Assembly: GCA_964036045.1 (NCBI GenBank)
Contig: OZ038382.1
Coordinates: 107,902,578 to 107,966,577 of the forward strand
Source: Eutreptiella sp. 'Long Island Sound 2002'
Lineage: Eukaryota > Euglenozoa > Euglenophyceae > Eutreptiales > Eutreptiaceae
Direction: 5' to 3'
DNA length: 64,000 bases
Shown here: piece after piece, positions 31,401-39,800 of the stretch
Layout: each line of letters begins with the position of its first letter
Position numbering within the stretch: the first letter of the stretch is position 1
Position numbers and translations under genes: made by a program
Notes under the pieces: generated by a model
What the model was told of the DNA's origin: nothing
Databases searched by the model: none
What the model saw: the letters and a program-made list of their open reading frames with translations, nothing else

Positions 31401-33965
31401 TTGTTGCCTGCACGTTTGCTTGCGTTTTCTAACGTAAGGTCCTTTGTCCCCAATGTCAACTACCCTGCTCTCATTGTTCTCTTCTTCCCTTTTTTGCATC
31501 CCCACTACTCCTGTTTCACATATCCGGTACTCTGTTAAATTCTCATGGCTCCCAAAAAGGTGAAGCAAGTTGTGCACGCTGAGTACGCCTGTGATTGTGG
31601 CACTACATTGACGAACGCCACCAATACCAGCATCAAGCTGTGTTCGAATGGTGCAGCTCATCGCGATGCAATGGCCCGGCACTCGCAAGCTAACCATGTG
31701 TACATTGTGCACACCTACACAACGGGTTCCTACTATGGGGCATCGCAATTGCGGACTTGATCTTGAATGTCCCCATGCTCCGAGAGGTAGACCGCGCATG
31801 CCCCGTCATAGGTGGTTGCCACACCCAAAGGGCAACCCGATGGTAGCAGGAGCAGCAGGAGCAGCAGCAGCAACAACAGTAGCGGTAGGAGCAGCAGCAG
31901 TAGCAACAGTAGTGGTAGTAGCACCAACACCATCGCTTCAAGTCCGGAATATGTACCCTGTGTGATGTTAGTGAAGTAGTGCCGCAGCAAGTTGTGACGA
32001 GGAGCGCCCTTTTTCCAAGGCCACGGGGAAGGAAAAGAAGGGCTGGCGCTTTGGGGAATGAGAAGATGACTCAAAACCCCACCCAGCCTATGGCGAAGCG
32101 GAAGCCGTCGCAAGCCGCCATCGACAAGGCTAGTGAGTTGCACGCTGCATAGTGCAGGGCACAATGGGCCGCTTGGACCACTTGTGTGGATTGCAAGCAG
32201 CCCAAGAAGGAGTGCGTGTGCCGCTTCGGTGACATCCTTCTTGAGGGAAGCAAGTTTCACTGTTCTCTGATTCCCCAAAATTCTGAATTCCCTCACCTTC
32301 AAAATTTCTGGCTTCCCCCACTCCTTTGTATGCCACGAACCGCATGATGTACACCTCATCCCATGACAACTCCACTCCTTTGTGTATCGCGAACCTCATG
32401 TTGTGCACCTCACCCCATGACCGCCCCAGGACAATGCCACCTGAGGTTTTCGGTACCCATTGCCGGAATACCCAAGCCGATGGCACCCTATCCATTTGGG
32501 TAGGGGTGGTGTGTGAGTCACGGTACCTGGGCCGCATACCCAACTATTCGGAGGTACTTGACCCCCCCCCCCCCTACAATCCCCCGCGGTGCCCTCCCAA
32601 GCCACCCCGCCAACAACCCCCCCCCAAGAGTTTTCGCACACGGTTGGGTGTCAATATTCAAACAGGCTGCCCCCCCTTGACCATACCCCTGCGCAAACCC
32701 CATGCCCACCCCTTTGCATACCTATTTTGAGCCCTCTACCTATATCTCACATATTCTCCGCATCTGTTCGACCTGGACCCCACATACTGACATACACTGC
32801 ACTCCCCTACCTGCGCTCCGACATACCCTACCTCCTTTGCCAAACACATCCTTGAGCATCTGGGGAGGGGATGTGTAGTTACTGGGGGTGATGTATGTCC
32901 GGAATGTGGCGGATGTCCAAGAGATTCATGTTCCTGGCAGGTTTCCTACACATCCCCAAGCTACCCCCCTAAATACCCCCGACCCTGCCCTCTACATGCA
33001 TCTGCATCTCTCCGCCTCATTGTTTTTAAATCCCACTGCACCCCCTACAGGGCCTGTACACATTCCCTGCATGACTGCTACACATTCCTGCACGAAGCAT
33101 TTCGGACAAATATCACTCTTCACGGAATTCTGGGCTGCCTTGACTGGTCTTGCTGCCATGTTCTCCTTGCCACAGGTTTGTTGGCCATTGCACTTGCCAT
33201 CCATCACTCCATCTCATCATGCTCACATGCCCCATACGCCCACAGACATATCCCCCCCCCACGCCTCCTACACATCCCCAGGTACCTGGATCAGATCAGG
33301 CGAGAACGGGAGCTGCTGAAGGCCCGCAACCTGTGCCCCGCCAAAGGCGACCGCCTTGGATATCTGCTCACATTGACCGTCACCTCAACTGTGACCGTCA
33401 TTTTGTGGTTTCTGGCGGGCCACTGGACTGCACGGGCCCTCAACAAACGCAACCTGCCCCGCCGGGGGTACCATCATTACACTGTCATGACAGGGATGGG
33501 CTTGGCGCTGCTCTGGACCGCAAACGACATCATGGCGGACTGGTCCACGTTCTTTATTGACATCTGGAAACGCCGCTACTCGCGGCCGGTAATCTTCATG
33601 CTCTTTGGGATGGTGACGGGGGTGAACTCTCTGGCCCATCTCCTTCGTGTGGGCTCCCTTGCGCTCGTCATCATGCGCACGGGGCTGTGGCCGGGCTTGG
33701 AGTGGCCCTCGGGTGTGCCGGTCTTGCAAGGATTTCTGCTGGTGCTGCTGGTGACTGATGCAGCGCAGGCCGTGCTGCTCAGCGTGCTCGTCTCGCAGGT
33801 ATGGCTAATACTGATGCCCCCACTCCCCCCTTTCCCCAGGCACCGGCCGGGCACTTGTGCTCTCAGGCACAAACTTACTATACCGCCAAATCGCATCATT
33901 TACGGTGGGCTGTGGATGCCCCGCGTAAGAATACGTACTCTGATTTTGATTACCGAGAGGACTGA
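25129..33965 (+). CDS. Multi-exon membrane glycoprotein gene (3' six exons)
   Basis: Six exons with GT-AG introns join in consistent phase to give about 562 residues ending in TGA: 25129-25498, 25861-26324, 32857-32940, 33051-33179, 33282-33798, 33840-33965. The N-terminal two-thirds is Cys-rich (CFCNTDCDCTC) with N-glycosylation sequons (NLT, NGS, NRT, NGS, NGT, NIT), typical of an extracellular region. The C-terminal third has about four hydrophobic segments (LGYLLTLTVTSTVTVILWFL, YTVMTGMGLALLW, VIFMLFGMVTGVNSL, FLLVLLVTDAAQAVLLSVLV) and an acidic tail ending DFDYRED. Introns of 362, 6532, 110, 102 and 41 nt are mostly C-rich. Intron 2 is full of mobile elements. Exon 3 contains an in-frame TAG. 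The true 5' end is not located and the family is not recognised; it is probably a plasma-membrane or secretory-pathway protein. Confidence 0.7.
25861..26324 (+). CDS. Membrane glycoprotein, exon 2
   Basis: Starts in phase 0 with PAFPEYGPWDIGNRTQW, runs through IYSYVYWCFFHVYTVNGSQL, PELWGCSQLCALTQVLPRW and LWYYYRWVQWTNGTRAL to VIASTVNELPG. It is Trp/Tyr/Cys-rich with three sequons. The donor GTATGT follows after two bases of a Gly codon (phase 2). If unspliced, the frame stops at 26377-26379 (TAA). Confidence 0.7.
26627..27538. mobile_element. Terminal inverted repeat element (about 0.9 kb)
   Basis: The left end TACCGGCTGAATTTAAAATT and the right end, whose reverse complement is TACCGGCTGAATTTGAAATT, form inverted ends followed by AT-rich subterminal TAATTAATT motifs. 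No transposase frame is inside, so it is a non-autonomous (MITE-like) element. A clear target-site duplication is not visible. It sits in the long intron of the membrane glycoprotein gene and contains a tRNA-like segment near its right end. Confidence 0.65.
27312..27385 (+). repeat. tRNA-like segment inside the inverted-repeat element
   Basis: TAGCTGAGTGGT is a good box A and AGTCGAATCC resembles box B, about 50 bases apart as in a tRNA. The 5' GCCCGCC has no matching 3' acceptor strand and no convincing anticodon stem, so a functional tRNA is unlikely. Confidence 0.4.
27539..28247. other. Unassigned intron sequence
   Basis: Lies within intron 2 of the membrane glycoprotein gene. The open frames at 27471-27893 and 27972-28307 (minus) have no recognisable domain. 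Confidence 0.35.
28248..28760 (+). CDS. ORF with hAT/DUF659-like transposase features
   Basis: An intact 170-residue frame ending in TGA. The middle part reads VNFFVCDEGGVMVVAIKHRL then FPIARLQVCIAHKLHGTSG. This resembles the region of hAT-type or DUF659 transposases in which an Asp with a following hydrophobic-Ala segment precedes a C-x-A-H-x-L motif; that is a family resemblance by eye only. The C-terminal part (PEPQVTPTGYSPEANSTMGD, ARRERRMRGARQYP) is repeated downstream. It lies in the long intron, on the same strand as the host gene. The length is too short for a complete transposase, so this is a fragment. Confidence 0.4.
   Translation: MAQCTGGERKFFALFCASLHPLLPQFALFSFVPTSRLVRQALCLNRVNFFVCDEGGVMVVAIKHRLRELFPIARLQVCIAHKLHGTSGAMTGTGFEGLDLLFNSHAVVHAKKPPEPQVTPTGYSPEANSTMGDSSRARRERRMRGARQYPKTTGDRVKKSTSPWCLGTYT
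28570..28990 (+). repeat. Direct repeat of about 185 bp, coding-like
   Basis: Two copies (28570-28756 and 28798-28985) separated by a G-run. Both keep the frame of PEPQ-TP-GYSPE-NSTMGDS followed by ARRERRM-GAR-YPK, with several changes silent or conservative. The second lies in an 86-residue frame at 28736-28996. Confidence 0.65.
29130..30170 (+). repeat. Array of tRNA-like (box B) units between two direct repeats
   Basis: Two similar blocks of about 230 bp (29130-29355 and 29930-30165) share GAGTCTARTAGC, GGGGATGGCT, AACCCGGTACACAC, GCTAGATCCGCTT and GACAATGCTGATGGAAA. Between them are four to five looser units of about 110 bp, each with a box B-like GGTTCRAACCC and a CACCGGAGC-type tail (near 29540, 29630, 29730, 29830). 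Frames at 29337-29678 and 29374-29880 arise from this repetition. Confidence 0.6.
30171..31189. other. Unassigned intron sequence
   Basis: C-rich stretches at 30300-30610 resemble the introns of the membrane glycoprotein gene. GCCAGTTCGAATCC near 30520 is another isolated box B-like motif. No gene recognised. Confidence 0.35.
31190..31375. repeat. Short repeats with CCACAC hairpins
   Basis: Three diverged units of CAATCCACAC-(loop)-GTGTGG followed by CCTTGGGTTGGGGATACGG. These are related to the regular 48-bp array at 34895. Confidence 0.6.
31545..31760 (+). CDS. Short coding start (Cys/His-rich), upstream of Gln-rich segment
   Basis: Met-initiated frame MAPKKVKQVVHAEYACDC, then TTLTNATNTSIKLCSNGAAH and RDAMARHSQANHV, ending in TGA. 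The ATG follows a T/C-rich stretch and the N-terminus is basic. Cys and His positions suggest metal binding but fit no family I can name. It overlaps the next coding frame by about 65 bases, so the two may be one protein broken by a frameshift or joined by an intron I cannot place. Confidence 0.45.
   Translation: MAPKKVKQVVHAEYACDCGTTLTNATNTSIKLCSNGAAHRDAMARHSQANHVYIVHTYTTGSYYGASQLRT
31693..32344 (+). CDS. Gln-rich protein segment with eight in-frame TAG
   Basis: A frame free of TAA and TGA for about 216 codons, ending in TGA at 32342-32344. It reads LLWGIAIADLILNVPMLREV, then a CAG/CAA tract with seven TAGs (31844, 31880, 31886, 31901, 31910, 31916, 31919), then HRFKSGICTLCDVSEVVPQQ, a basic stretch RPRGRKRRAG, KRKPSQAAIDKASELHAA, TAG (32150), CRAQWAAWTTCVDCKQPKK and ECVCRFGDILLEG. 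Two Cys pairs (CTLC, CVDC with CVC) suggest zinc binding. In the other frames the tract would be poly-Ser or poly-Ala, but the downstream coding sense lies in the Gln frame. It lies in the 6.5-kb intron and is probably a mobile-element or nested gene. Confidence 0.5.
32857..32940 (+). CDS. Membrane glycoprotein, exon 3 with in-frame TAG
   Basis: A long C/T-rich intron end (CCAAACACATCCTTGAG) precedes it. Starting at 32857 supplies the one base needed to complete the phase-2 Gly codon of exon 2, then reads IWGGDV, TAG (32876-32878), LLGVMYVRNVADVQEIHVPG, ending in phase 2 before GTTTCC. Using TAG itself as the splice acceptor would put the exon start out of phase and behind a purine-rich stretch, so I prefer the earlier acceptor, which makes the TAG a sense codon or a nonsense lesion. 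Confidence 0.5.
33051..33179 (+). CDS. Membrane glycoprotein, exon 4
   Basis: Preceded by CCCCCTACAG. The first base completes an Arg codon from exon 3; then ACTHSLHDCYTFLHEAFRT, NITLHGILGCLDWSCCHV and LLATGL. The end is placed at a GTTGGC donor because that gives the right phase; a GTTTGT donor four bases upstream would not. The alternative frame ending AALTGLAAMFSLPQ would join in phase only to an acceptor at 33294, so this exon is the least certain. Confidence 0.45.
33282..33798 (+). CDS. Membrane glycoprotein, exon 5 (membrane segments)
   Basis: Follows CACATCCCCAG. Reads YLDQIRRERELLKARNLCP, then four hydrophobic segments separated by short charged loops (ALNKRNLPRRGY, DIWKRRYSRP) and ends SVLVSQ in phase 0 at a GTATGG donor. 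A Trp/Asp/Asn-containing segment (LLWTANDIMADWSTFF) lies within the membrane region. Confidence 0.75.
33840..33965 (+). CDS. Membrane glycoprotein, last exon
   Basis: A 41-nt intron (GTATGG to TTTCCCCAG) separates it from exon 5. In phase 0 it reads APAGHLCSQAQTYYTAKSHH, then RWAVDAPRKNTYSDFDYRED and TGA, giving a Tyr-rich, acidic cytosolic tail. Reading through the intron gives an unrelated longer tail, so the splice is favoured. Confidence 0.7.
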   Translation, partial: APAGHLCSQAQTYYTAKSHHLRWAVDAPRKNTYSDFDYRED

Positions 33966-34440
33966 ATACTTCTTGTCCAGAAGCAGTTGTTGTCTTGCTG
34001 TGCATCATGTCCTACACCCCAATAGTGCTAAATTTCATGTGTATGTTTCACTGCAGCAATGCATGTGCGTTGTGTGCAAACGTTGTATTTTTGTATTTAC
34101 ACGTGTTGAAATTGGAGATGTTAGCATTCACAAAAAAATCACAAAACATTTGAAAATGTATGTTAAAGAACAGTGATGCTTCTGTTCAAAGCACGTTTGT
34201 CAAAAAATAGGGGGCTCAAGGTGAACCTCTGAATTGAGGGTCCAGAGCAGGTTACTCCTTCCATGACCTAAGAAGCCGCCTCAGATTGGGCAAAACATTG
34301 CTGTTTGAAGAAGGTGGGAAAGGGGTTTGGGACCCCGGAAAAAGAAAAGAGACTCCCTTTCCCATTCAAGGGCAAAGTTTTACAGCGTTGGCAACAAATG
34401 AGGTACAAAAGGGCCACTAAGCAAAGATTTTTTTTCGTGA
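33966..34440. other. 3' flank of the membrane glycoprotein gene
   Basis: Follows the TGA. No further gene seen. AT-rich and may hold the 3' untranslated region; no clear AATAAA is visible. Confidence 0.4.
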
Positions 34441-34870
34441 CTACGTGCCCGTGACAACAGCAGGTGTCAAGCGTAAGTCGCTTATTTTTTTTTATTTGGC
34501 GTAAGTCGCTTAATTTTTTTTTTTAGGCGTAAGTCGAGGGCGGAAAAAAAAGTGAAAAATGTATGATACGCGAGTTACGCTTTTTTTTGCGACGTGTCCT
34601 ACACTTAAAAGAAAAAAGTTATGCGACTTACGCTTTTTTTGATACGCGCCCTACGGCAAAAAAAAATAAATAAGCGAGTTACGCTTTTTTCTTTATAAAA
34701 AAGCAAGTTACGCTTTTTTTTTATAAAAAAGCGAGTTACACCTTTTTTTCATAAAAAAGCGAGTTCCCCTTTTTTTAAAAAAAGCGAGTTACGTTTTTTT
34801 TACAAAAAAAAGCAAGGTACGCTTTTTTCGCTACGCGACCTACGCTTCTTTCGATACGCAACCTAAAGCC
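34441..34870. repeat. AT-rich tandem repeats with GCGAGTTACGC cores
   Basis: Units of 20-40 bp with GCGTAAGTCGCTTA in the first part and the near-reverse form AAGCGAGTTACGC later, spaced by A- or T-runs of 6-10. A further set with CGCGACTTGCACC and ACGCAACTTACGCC lies at 35390-35530. Confidence 0.75.
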
Positions 34871-34894
34871 AGAAAAAACAAAAATAAGGAGAAG

Positions 34895-35105
34895 GACTCA
34901 CAATCCACGCTTTTTTGCGTGGCCCCTCGAGTTGGGGTTAGGGACTCACAATCCACGCTTTTTTGCGTGGCTTCTCGAGTTGGGGTTAGGGACTCACAAT
35001 CCACGCTTTTTTGTGTGGCCCCTCGAGTTGGGGTTAGGGACTCACAATCCACACTTTTTTGCGTGGCCCCTCGATTTGGGGTTAGGGACTCACAACCCAC
35101 GCTTG
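34895..35105. repeat. 48-bp tandem hairpin repeat
   Basis: Exact 48-bp period at 34895, 34943, 34991, 35039 and 35087, four full units and a fifth partial one. Each unit contains CCACGC-TTTTTT-GCGTGG, a six-base-pair stem with a T6 loop, then CCCCTCGAGTTGGGGTTAGG, in which CCCC and GGGG can also pair. The open frames on both strands follow from the period being a multiple of 3. Confidence 0.9.
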
Positions 35106-35699
35106 CCAAAGGCCGAAGGGCAAATTGCATTTTTTGTTTGCGGTCACGATGAGTGTGCTCCACGTTCTTTCCGCCATCTGCCGCACCTTATTTCCGCCAT
35201 TTGCCGGCGATGAGTATAAAAACCACCCTTCACGCCACAGCTCCATTGCTTTACCCGTGCCGGAGGTACCCAAAATGTCCGTGGGGGCTATATGGTTCAC
35301 CTCCTCCAGTAGCAATGGCGGTTGTCGGGTGGTTCTTGTGTTTCCCCGGCTTTTTTTTTCTTTTTTTGGAAAAATGGGTTTTTGTTTCCCATACGCGCCT
35401 TACGCCAATAGAAAAAAGTTCACGCGACTTGCACCAAAAAAAAAAATCTGTCGAAAAAAAACGCAACTTACGCCAAAAAAAAAGTTGCGCAACTTACGCC
35501 AAAAAGAAAAGAAAAAGGGGACTTACGCTTATTTCCACAATCGAGCTACGCTTCCTCCAATAGCAAGGGTCCGAGCACTGGCGGGCTTGGTCTCCCGCCA
35601 GGATGCATACGTACCTCAAAATGATCCCCATGACGCGTTGATCATTTAGGACATACACAAGTGGGCTAAAGTTCTTTTTAGAAAACTTGCCCATCAACT
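35106..35699. other. Unassigned, AT-rich repeats in the second half
   Basis: No gene recognised. The 35125-35649 open frame is protein-poor in its first half and made of A-rich repeats in its second. Confidence 0.35.
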
Positions 35700-37110
35700 C
35701 AGGCTCCCATCAGCCAAGGTCCGCCTCAAACGTCGGGTTGGGGGCCCGGGGGGGGGGGGGGGGCGACTCCGCGGGTCCTAGGACGCCAACTACCTCTGGC
35801 CCCCCCCTCCCCCTAGGGGCCTTCGGCCAACAGTTAGTTGCCAAAGGTGTTGCCCTCAGGCGTCCATGCACGCGAAAGGCGCCTGATGCTCCATGAACAC
35901 CAAAGGTGCCCTAAGGCGAATTTTATCCAATTTGCACCCCAACACTATCCTTAAACCCAACCTTGACTCTAATGCCCACCCCCAACCCTCAGCCTACTCC
36001 TATGCCTACACCTAATCAAGACTGAATATTGGGACCGAGCTGGTGGGGGAGGGAACATTAGATATGAATGGTGAGGGACATCAAGAATGATTCACACATT
36101 GATGGCTCTTGACAAAGTGAAATGCACCTGAACCCCATCACCACGAGGCCCACTTTCAAGGCTTTTTGGACTTCTGAGGGGCCAAAATGCCCCAAAATGG
36201 GCTCAAAATGGGCTCATTTCACCCTTTTGTGCACCCCACATGGTCTACGATGAGTTTTGGAAAAATGTGTTTTTGACCCATTTTTGACCCATTTTTGGTC
36301 CCAAAAGAGCCCATTTTCAAGGCATTTTGGGGATTTTCGGAGGACCCAAATGGGCCACCACAAGCTCAAAACAGTCCAAAAACACTTGTTTTAGCGTCGC
36401 ACATGGTCTAGGATCATTTTTGCGGAAAGTCATATTTTTACCCCTTTCGGACCCTGTTGACCCATTTGGGTACCCACCTGTTTGGGCTTGAGCTTGCAGC
36501 TTGCCACAGCCTAGTGGGCCTAGTTGTTGGGGTCTAGGCGTCCGTTTGGGCAATTCTGAGGGGTGGAAACCACAAAACGTGGGGGGTTGCGGGTGGAGTA
36601 GGTGCCCTCGGAATCGCATTTTGAGCCATGTAGCTCAAGATATGGCCTATTCTTGGTTTGTGGCTATCGGCATTTGGAGCTTCTGGGGGCCTTTTTGGGC
36701 CGCTTCCGCGGCATATCATGGAGTTACAGGGCCGCAAAGAGCTCGTTGACACGGGGAAATCAAGCGGCACGTGGAGTGTACCCACCGTTTCCCTTCGTTT
36801 GGCCGTTTTGAATGTGTTCCAGGGCATTTTTGGCCCAAAAATATCTGTTTTTGGCCCTAAACTGCAGTTTCTGAAACAGAGGTCCGCCACTTGCGAATCC
36901 CGTTCCCGGCCGCCACCGTTGAGTTTCTTGCTCAAACTTTGTGTGATTGTATGTCACACCCATAGGTATCATCCACCAAAATTTCACCCGAATCTGAAGC
37001 ACCACGACGGAAATCTGATTTTTACCCATTTCGCGCGTGCTGCTGCTTGCTGCTTGCTGCTTGCTTGCTGCTGCTGCTGCTAAACCTGGTAGGTCCACCC
37101 TAGACACTAA
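35700..37110. repeat. Dispersed repeat family A, copy 2 (longest)
   Basis: Begins with a G-run and GCGACTCCGCGGGTCCTAGG, then AGTTAGTTGCCAAAGGTG, CCCAACACTATCCTTAAACC and GAATATTGGGACC (also at 61460-61750), then the part shared with copies at 21.4, 39, 47.4 and 49.5 kb, and ends in CCACCAAAATTTCACCCGA and a GCTGCTTGCTGCTTGC tract. This appears to be the fullest copy, about 1.4 kb. No protein is conserved across copies. Confidence 0.8.
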
Positions 37111-37680
37111 AAAGGGTTATAAAACCAAGACTGGTTCCACCAGCTCGGTGACCCTAACCCTAGCCGTAACCCTAGCCTTGGCTCTCACCCTAGGCTAGGG
37201 TCAGAGTGAGTGTTGGGGTCCAAAATTGAGAGCAATGATGTGGCAAAAGCAGCCATGAACAAAATTTGGGGCATCTTGTTCAGCCCAATCAACATGGCTA
37301 GCATGGCCATACTAGCTAGCTGCCAAGGTTAGGGTTAGGTTTATGGTGATGGTATGGTTAGAGGGAGGGCAAGGGGAGGTAAGGGGAGCCCGTGCCCCGT
37401 CCCCCCCAAATCGCCCCACCTGGATCCCCCCCCCCCCGGCCCAACTCGCCCCACCTAGACCCTCCCCCCTAACCTCCCCTCCCGGAGACCCCCCCCCCCA
37501 AGCCCCTCCTAGACCCCCCCCATTTGACCCTCCTTGACCCCCCCTCCCATGCCACCCCCCCCCAAGGGGACTCTGGCCACCAGCCAGTCGGGGGGTTAGT
37601 TGGCGTCCAGAAGCGAGGGGTCGCCCCCCCCCCCCCCCGGGGTGGGGGGTCATAATTTCTTTCCCTGTTATTCACGCATC
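37111..37680. repeat. Telomere-like patch and C-rich tract
   Basis: 37140-37200 has several CCCTAACCCTAGCC units. 37380-37650 is a C-rich tract of CCCCCCC runs separated by short linkers and closed by GGGGTGGGGGGTCATAA, similar in style to the C-rich repeats at 16.3 and 18.4 kb. Confidence 0.6.
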
Positions 37681-38880
37681 TTTGAAAAATATATCCAAAA
37701 TCATTTTGAGTATCAACACATGTGATGGCTTACCAAAATTCACACCCAGCCATTGCGGTGCCGAACCAGGGTTGGTGGTAGAGGAGTCCATAGGTATAAC
37801 AGATACAGAAATTACACATTGTCGGTAACTAGGCCACAAATGGTTCGATCCTTGTGCAACCCTTCGGCGTGGGCATCGGCTATATAAACTCCGTTCAAGT
37901 AACGAAATTGAGGGTGGTTACATATGATAGTGTGGAGTCAACAACCTTGGATCTTTGGGCAGACTCACAACTTCCGCAATGATTCAACTTTCACAATCAT
38001 TCCCATTGGGTTTTCAGTCTGAAAGTAGCAACACAAGTCGTGATGTACAACCATGGTGCTATACAAGAGCACCAAGGCGGTCGGGTCCTTGTTCCGTTCC
38101 CGAGAGGGTTGAAACTTAGTACATCATTTTGAGACAGCAGGTAGACACAAGCACACCAAAAATGATTGCATGACACGAACAATTTGGCGATCAACCAGAA
38201 ACCAGTCCTCAACGTTAAGAAATGACAAGTGTCCTCCGTTGGATTTGCACATGCATTAAGTAGTCAAAGTCTTGCCGCACACGAGGATGGGCAAAAGGAT
38301 GGATTGGGGTTGGGGTGGGGGTCCATTGTCCGCCCTTTTGTCCCATTTTTGTCAAGATTTTATCCCTTTGTCTTCAACCATTTCGCACCACAACCTTCCA
38401 CAACCCACATCCTCTGTGCTATGCCCGATATTTCACCCTTTCACCCCCATTTCTCCCCATTTACCCCTATTTTCCTCCTTTTTTGTCCATTTTCCCCATG
38501 CCACGGTTGGTCACAGGGCTTGCTCAGCCTTGGGCCTAACATGACCATTGCGCCAAAGGCGCTGAAAGAGAATTTTGCCCATGCCATCTGACCACAACTA
38601 GGCGTGTGATACCCAGTACATGTTTCTATAGAATGTTTGTTGCTTCCTCAGGCACGTGCACACTAGACTATCATTGACCCCGAACCCTCACCAAGATTGA
38701 ATAACCAATAACCAACCATAACATTGATAACGTTGCACACAATATAACCTAGGCCCCACATATAGCAATCGGCTCATTTTGTGTTTGCTTTGGATCGCAC
38801 CCTTGTTTGTGCCGTGCCTATATCCCCATATAGTAATGGGGAAATGGCTACAACGTTTTTGTGCACTCAGCATGTGTCAC
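37681..38880. other. Unassigned stretch
   Basis: No gene recognised. GGTTCGATCCTTG near 37845 is an isolated box B-like motif. The pyrimidine-rich 38330-38510 segment opens three plus-strand frames by composition. Confidence 0.4.
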
Positions 38881-39800
38881 TTTGTGGGCCAAAAGGCCGA
38901 AAAGGCTTAAGGTGGACTCCAAACGCCAAAAATACTTGCACGGGCATCCCAACTGGCTTGGCTTCTCTTTTGGAAAAATGCATTTTCGAACATCTTTGGC
39001 CACGGCTTGGATTGTAAAACAGCTCATTTTTAGGCCATTCCGTTTTATTTGGGGGGGGGGGGGCACTTTGGGGTAGCCACGTGTGTGAACATCGCAAGGG
39101 ATCCGGGATCAGTTTTCGAAAATACATTTTTTGTTGTTTTGTTGTTTTGATCCTTGTTGGGTCTATGTTGGTCTGGAAATGGCCCATCAAGCCTTTTCAA
39201 AACCTTTGAGGGGCCAAAAAGGGTCACCAAGAGCTCAAAATGGGCTTAAACCACTATTTTGGGGATCCGAAAGGATACGACATTGTGTTTTAGACCTATT
39301 TTGGTTCCAAAATGGCCCACTTTCAACCCCTCGGTACCACTTCTACAAGTGCCCAATGCACCACACCAAGCTTGCGCTGGAGCATTGAAGGGTGCTGGTG
39401 GTGCCTTGGTACCTTGCAATAGTCACTACAAAGGTGCCCACAACCAAGGAGGGTGAAGCCGCAAAAAGCTAATGATAAAAGGCCATTTTCAAGGTTTGTT
39501 TTGGCTGCTTTTCGGGTGCTAAAGATACCAAACGGTGCCCAAAGGTGTTTCTTCATCATCTACTTTGCTTCCAATGCAAATGAATCCGTCCACAACCATG
39601 CTAGACACCCCGACTTGTTGAAAAAAGTCCCCTTTTTTGTACTAGATTTGTTGTAGATTTTGAAACTTGGGTCTGCCATTTGCAACATTGTTCTCGGCCG
39701 CCATTGCTGAGTTCGTTGCTCAATCTTTTCGGCGATTGTACTTCACACTCATAGGTATCATGCACTGAAATTTCAGCCCAATGCGAACCACCACAATGTA
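38881..39800. repeat. Dispersed repeat family A, copy 3 (partial, diverged)
   Basis: GAGGGGCCAAAAAGGGTCACC, TTTGGTTCCAAAATGGCCC, CCAATGCAAATGAATCCG, GCCGCCATTGCTGAGTTCG and CACTCATAGGTATCATGCAC match the family. A G-run lies at 39052-39063. Confidence 0.7.

Noticed and set aside
33178-34176. 332-residue unspliced ORF as the true protein
   Set aside because: Reading through the 41-nt and 102-nt C-rich introns gives poorly protein-like tails; the spliced version ends in a clean acidic tail.
36658-37083. 141-residue ORF as a gene
   Set aside because: It lies in repeat family A and its frame is not kept in other copies.
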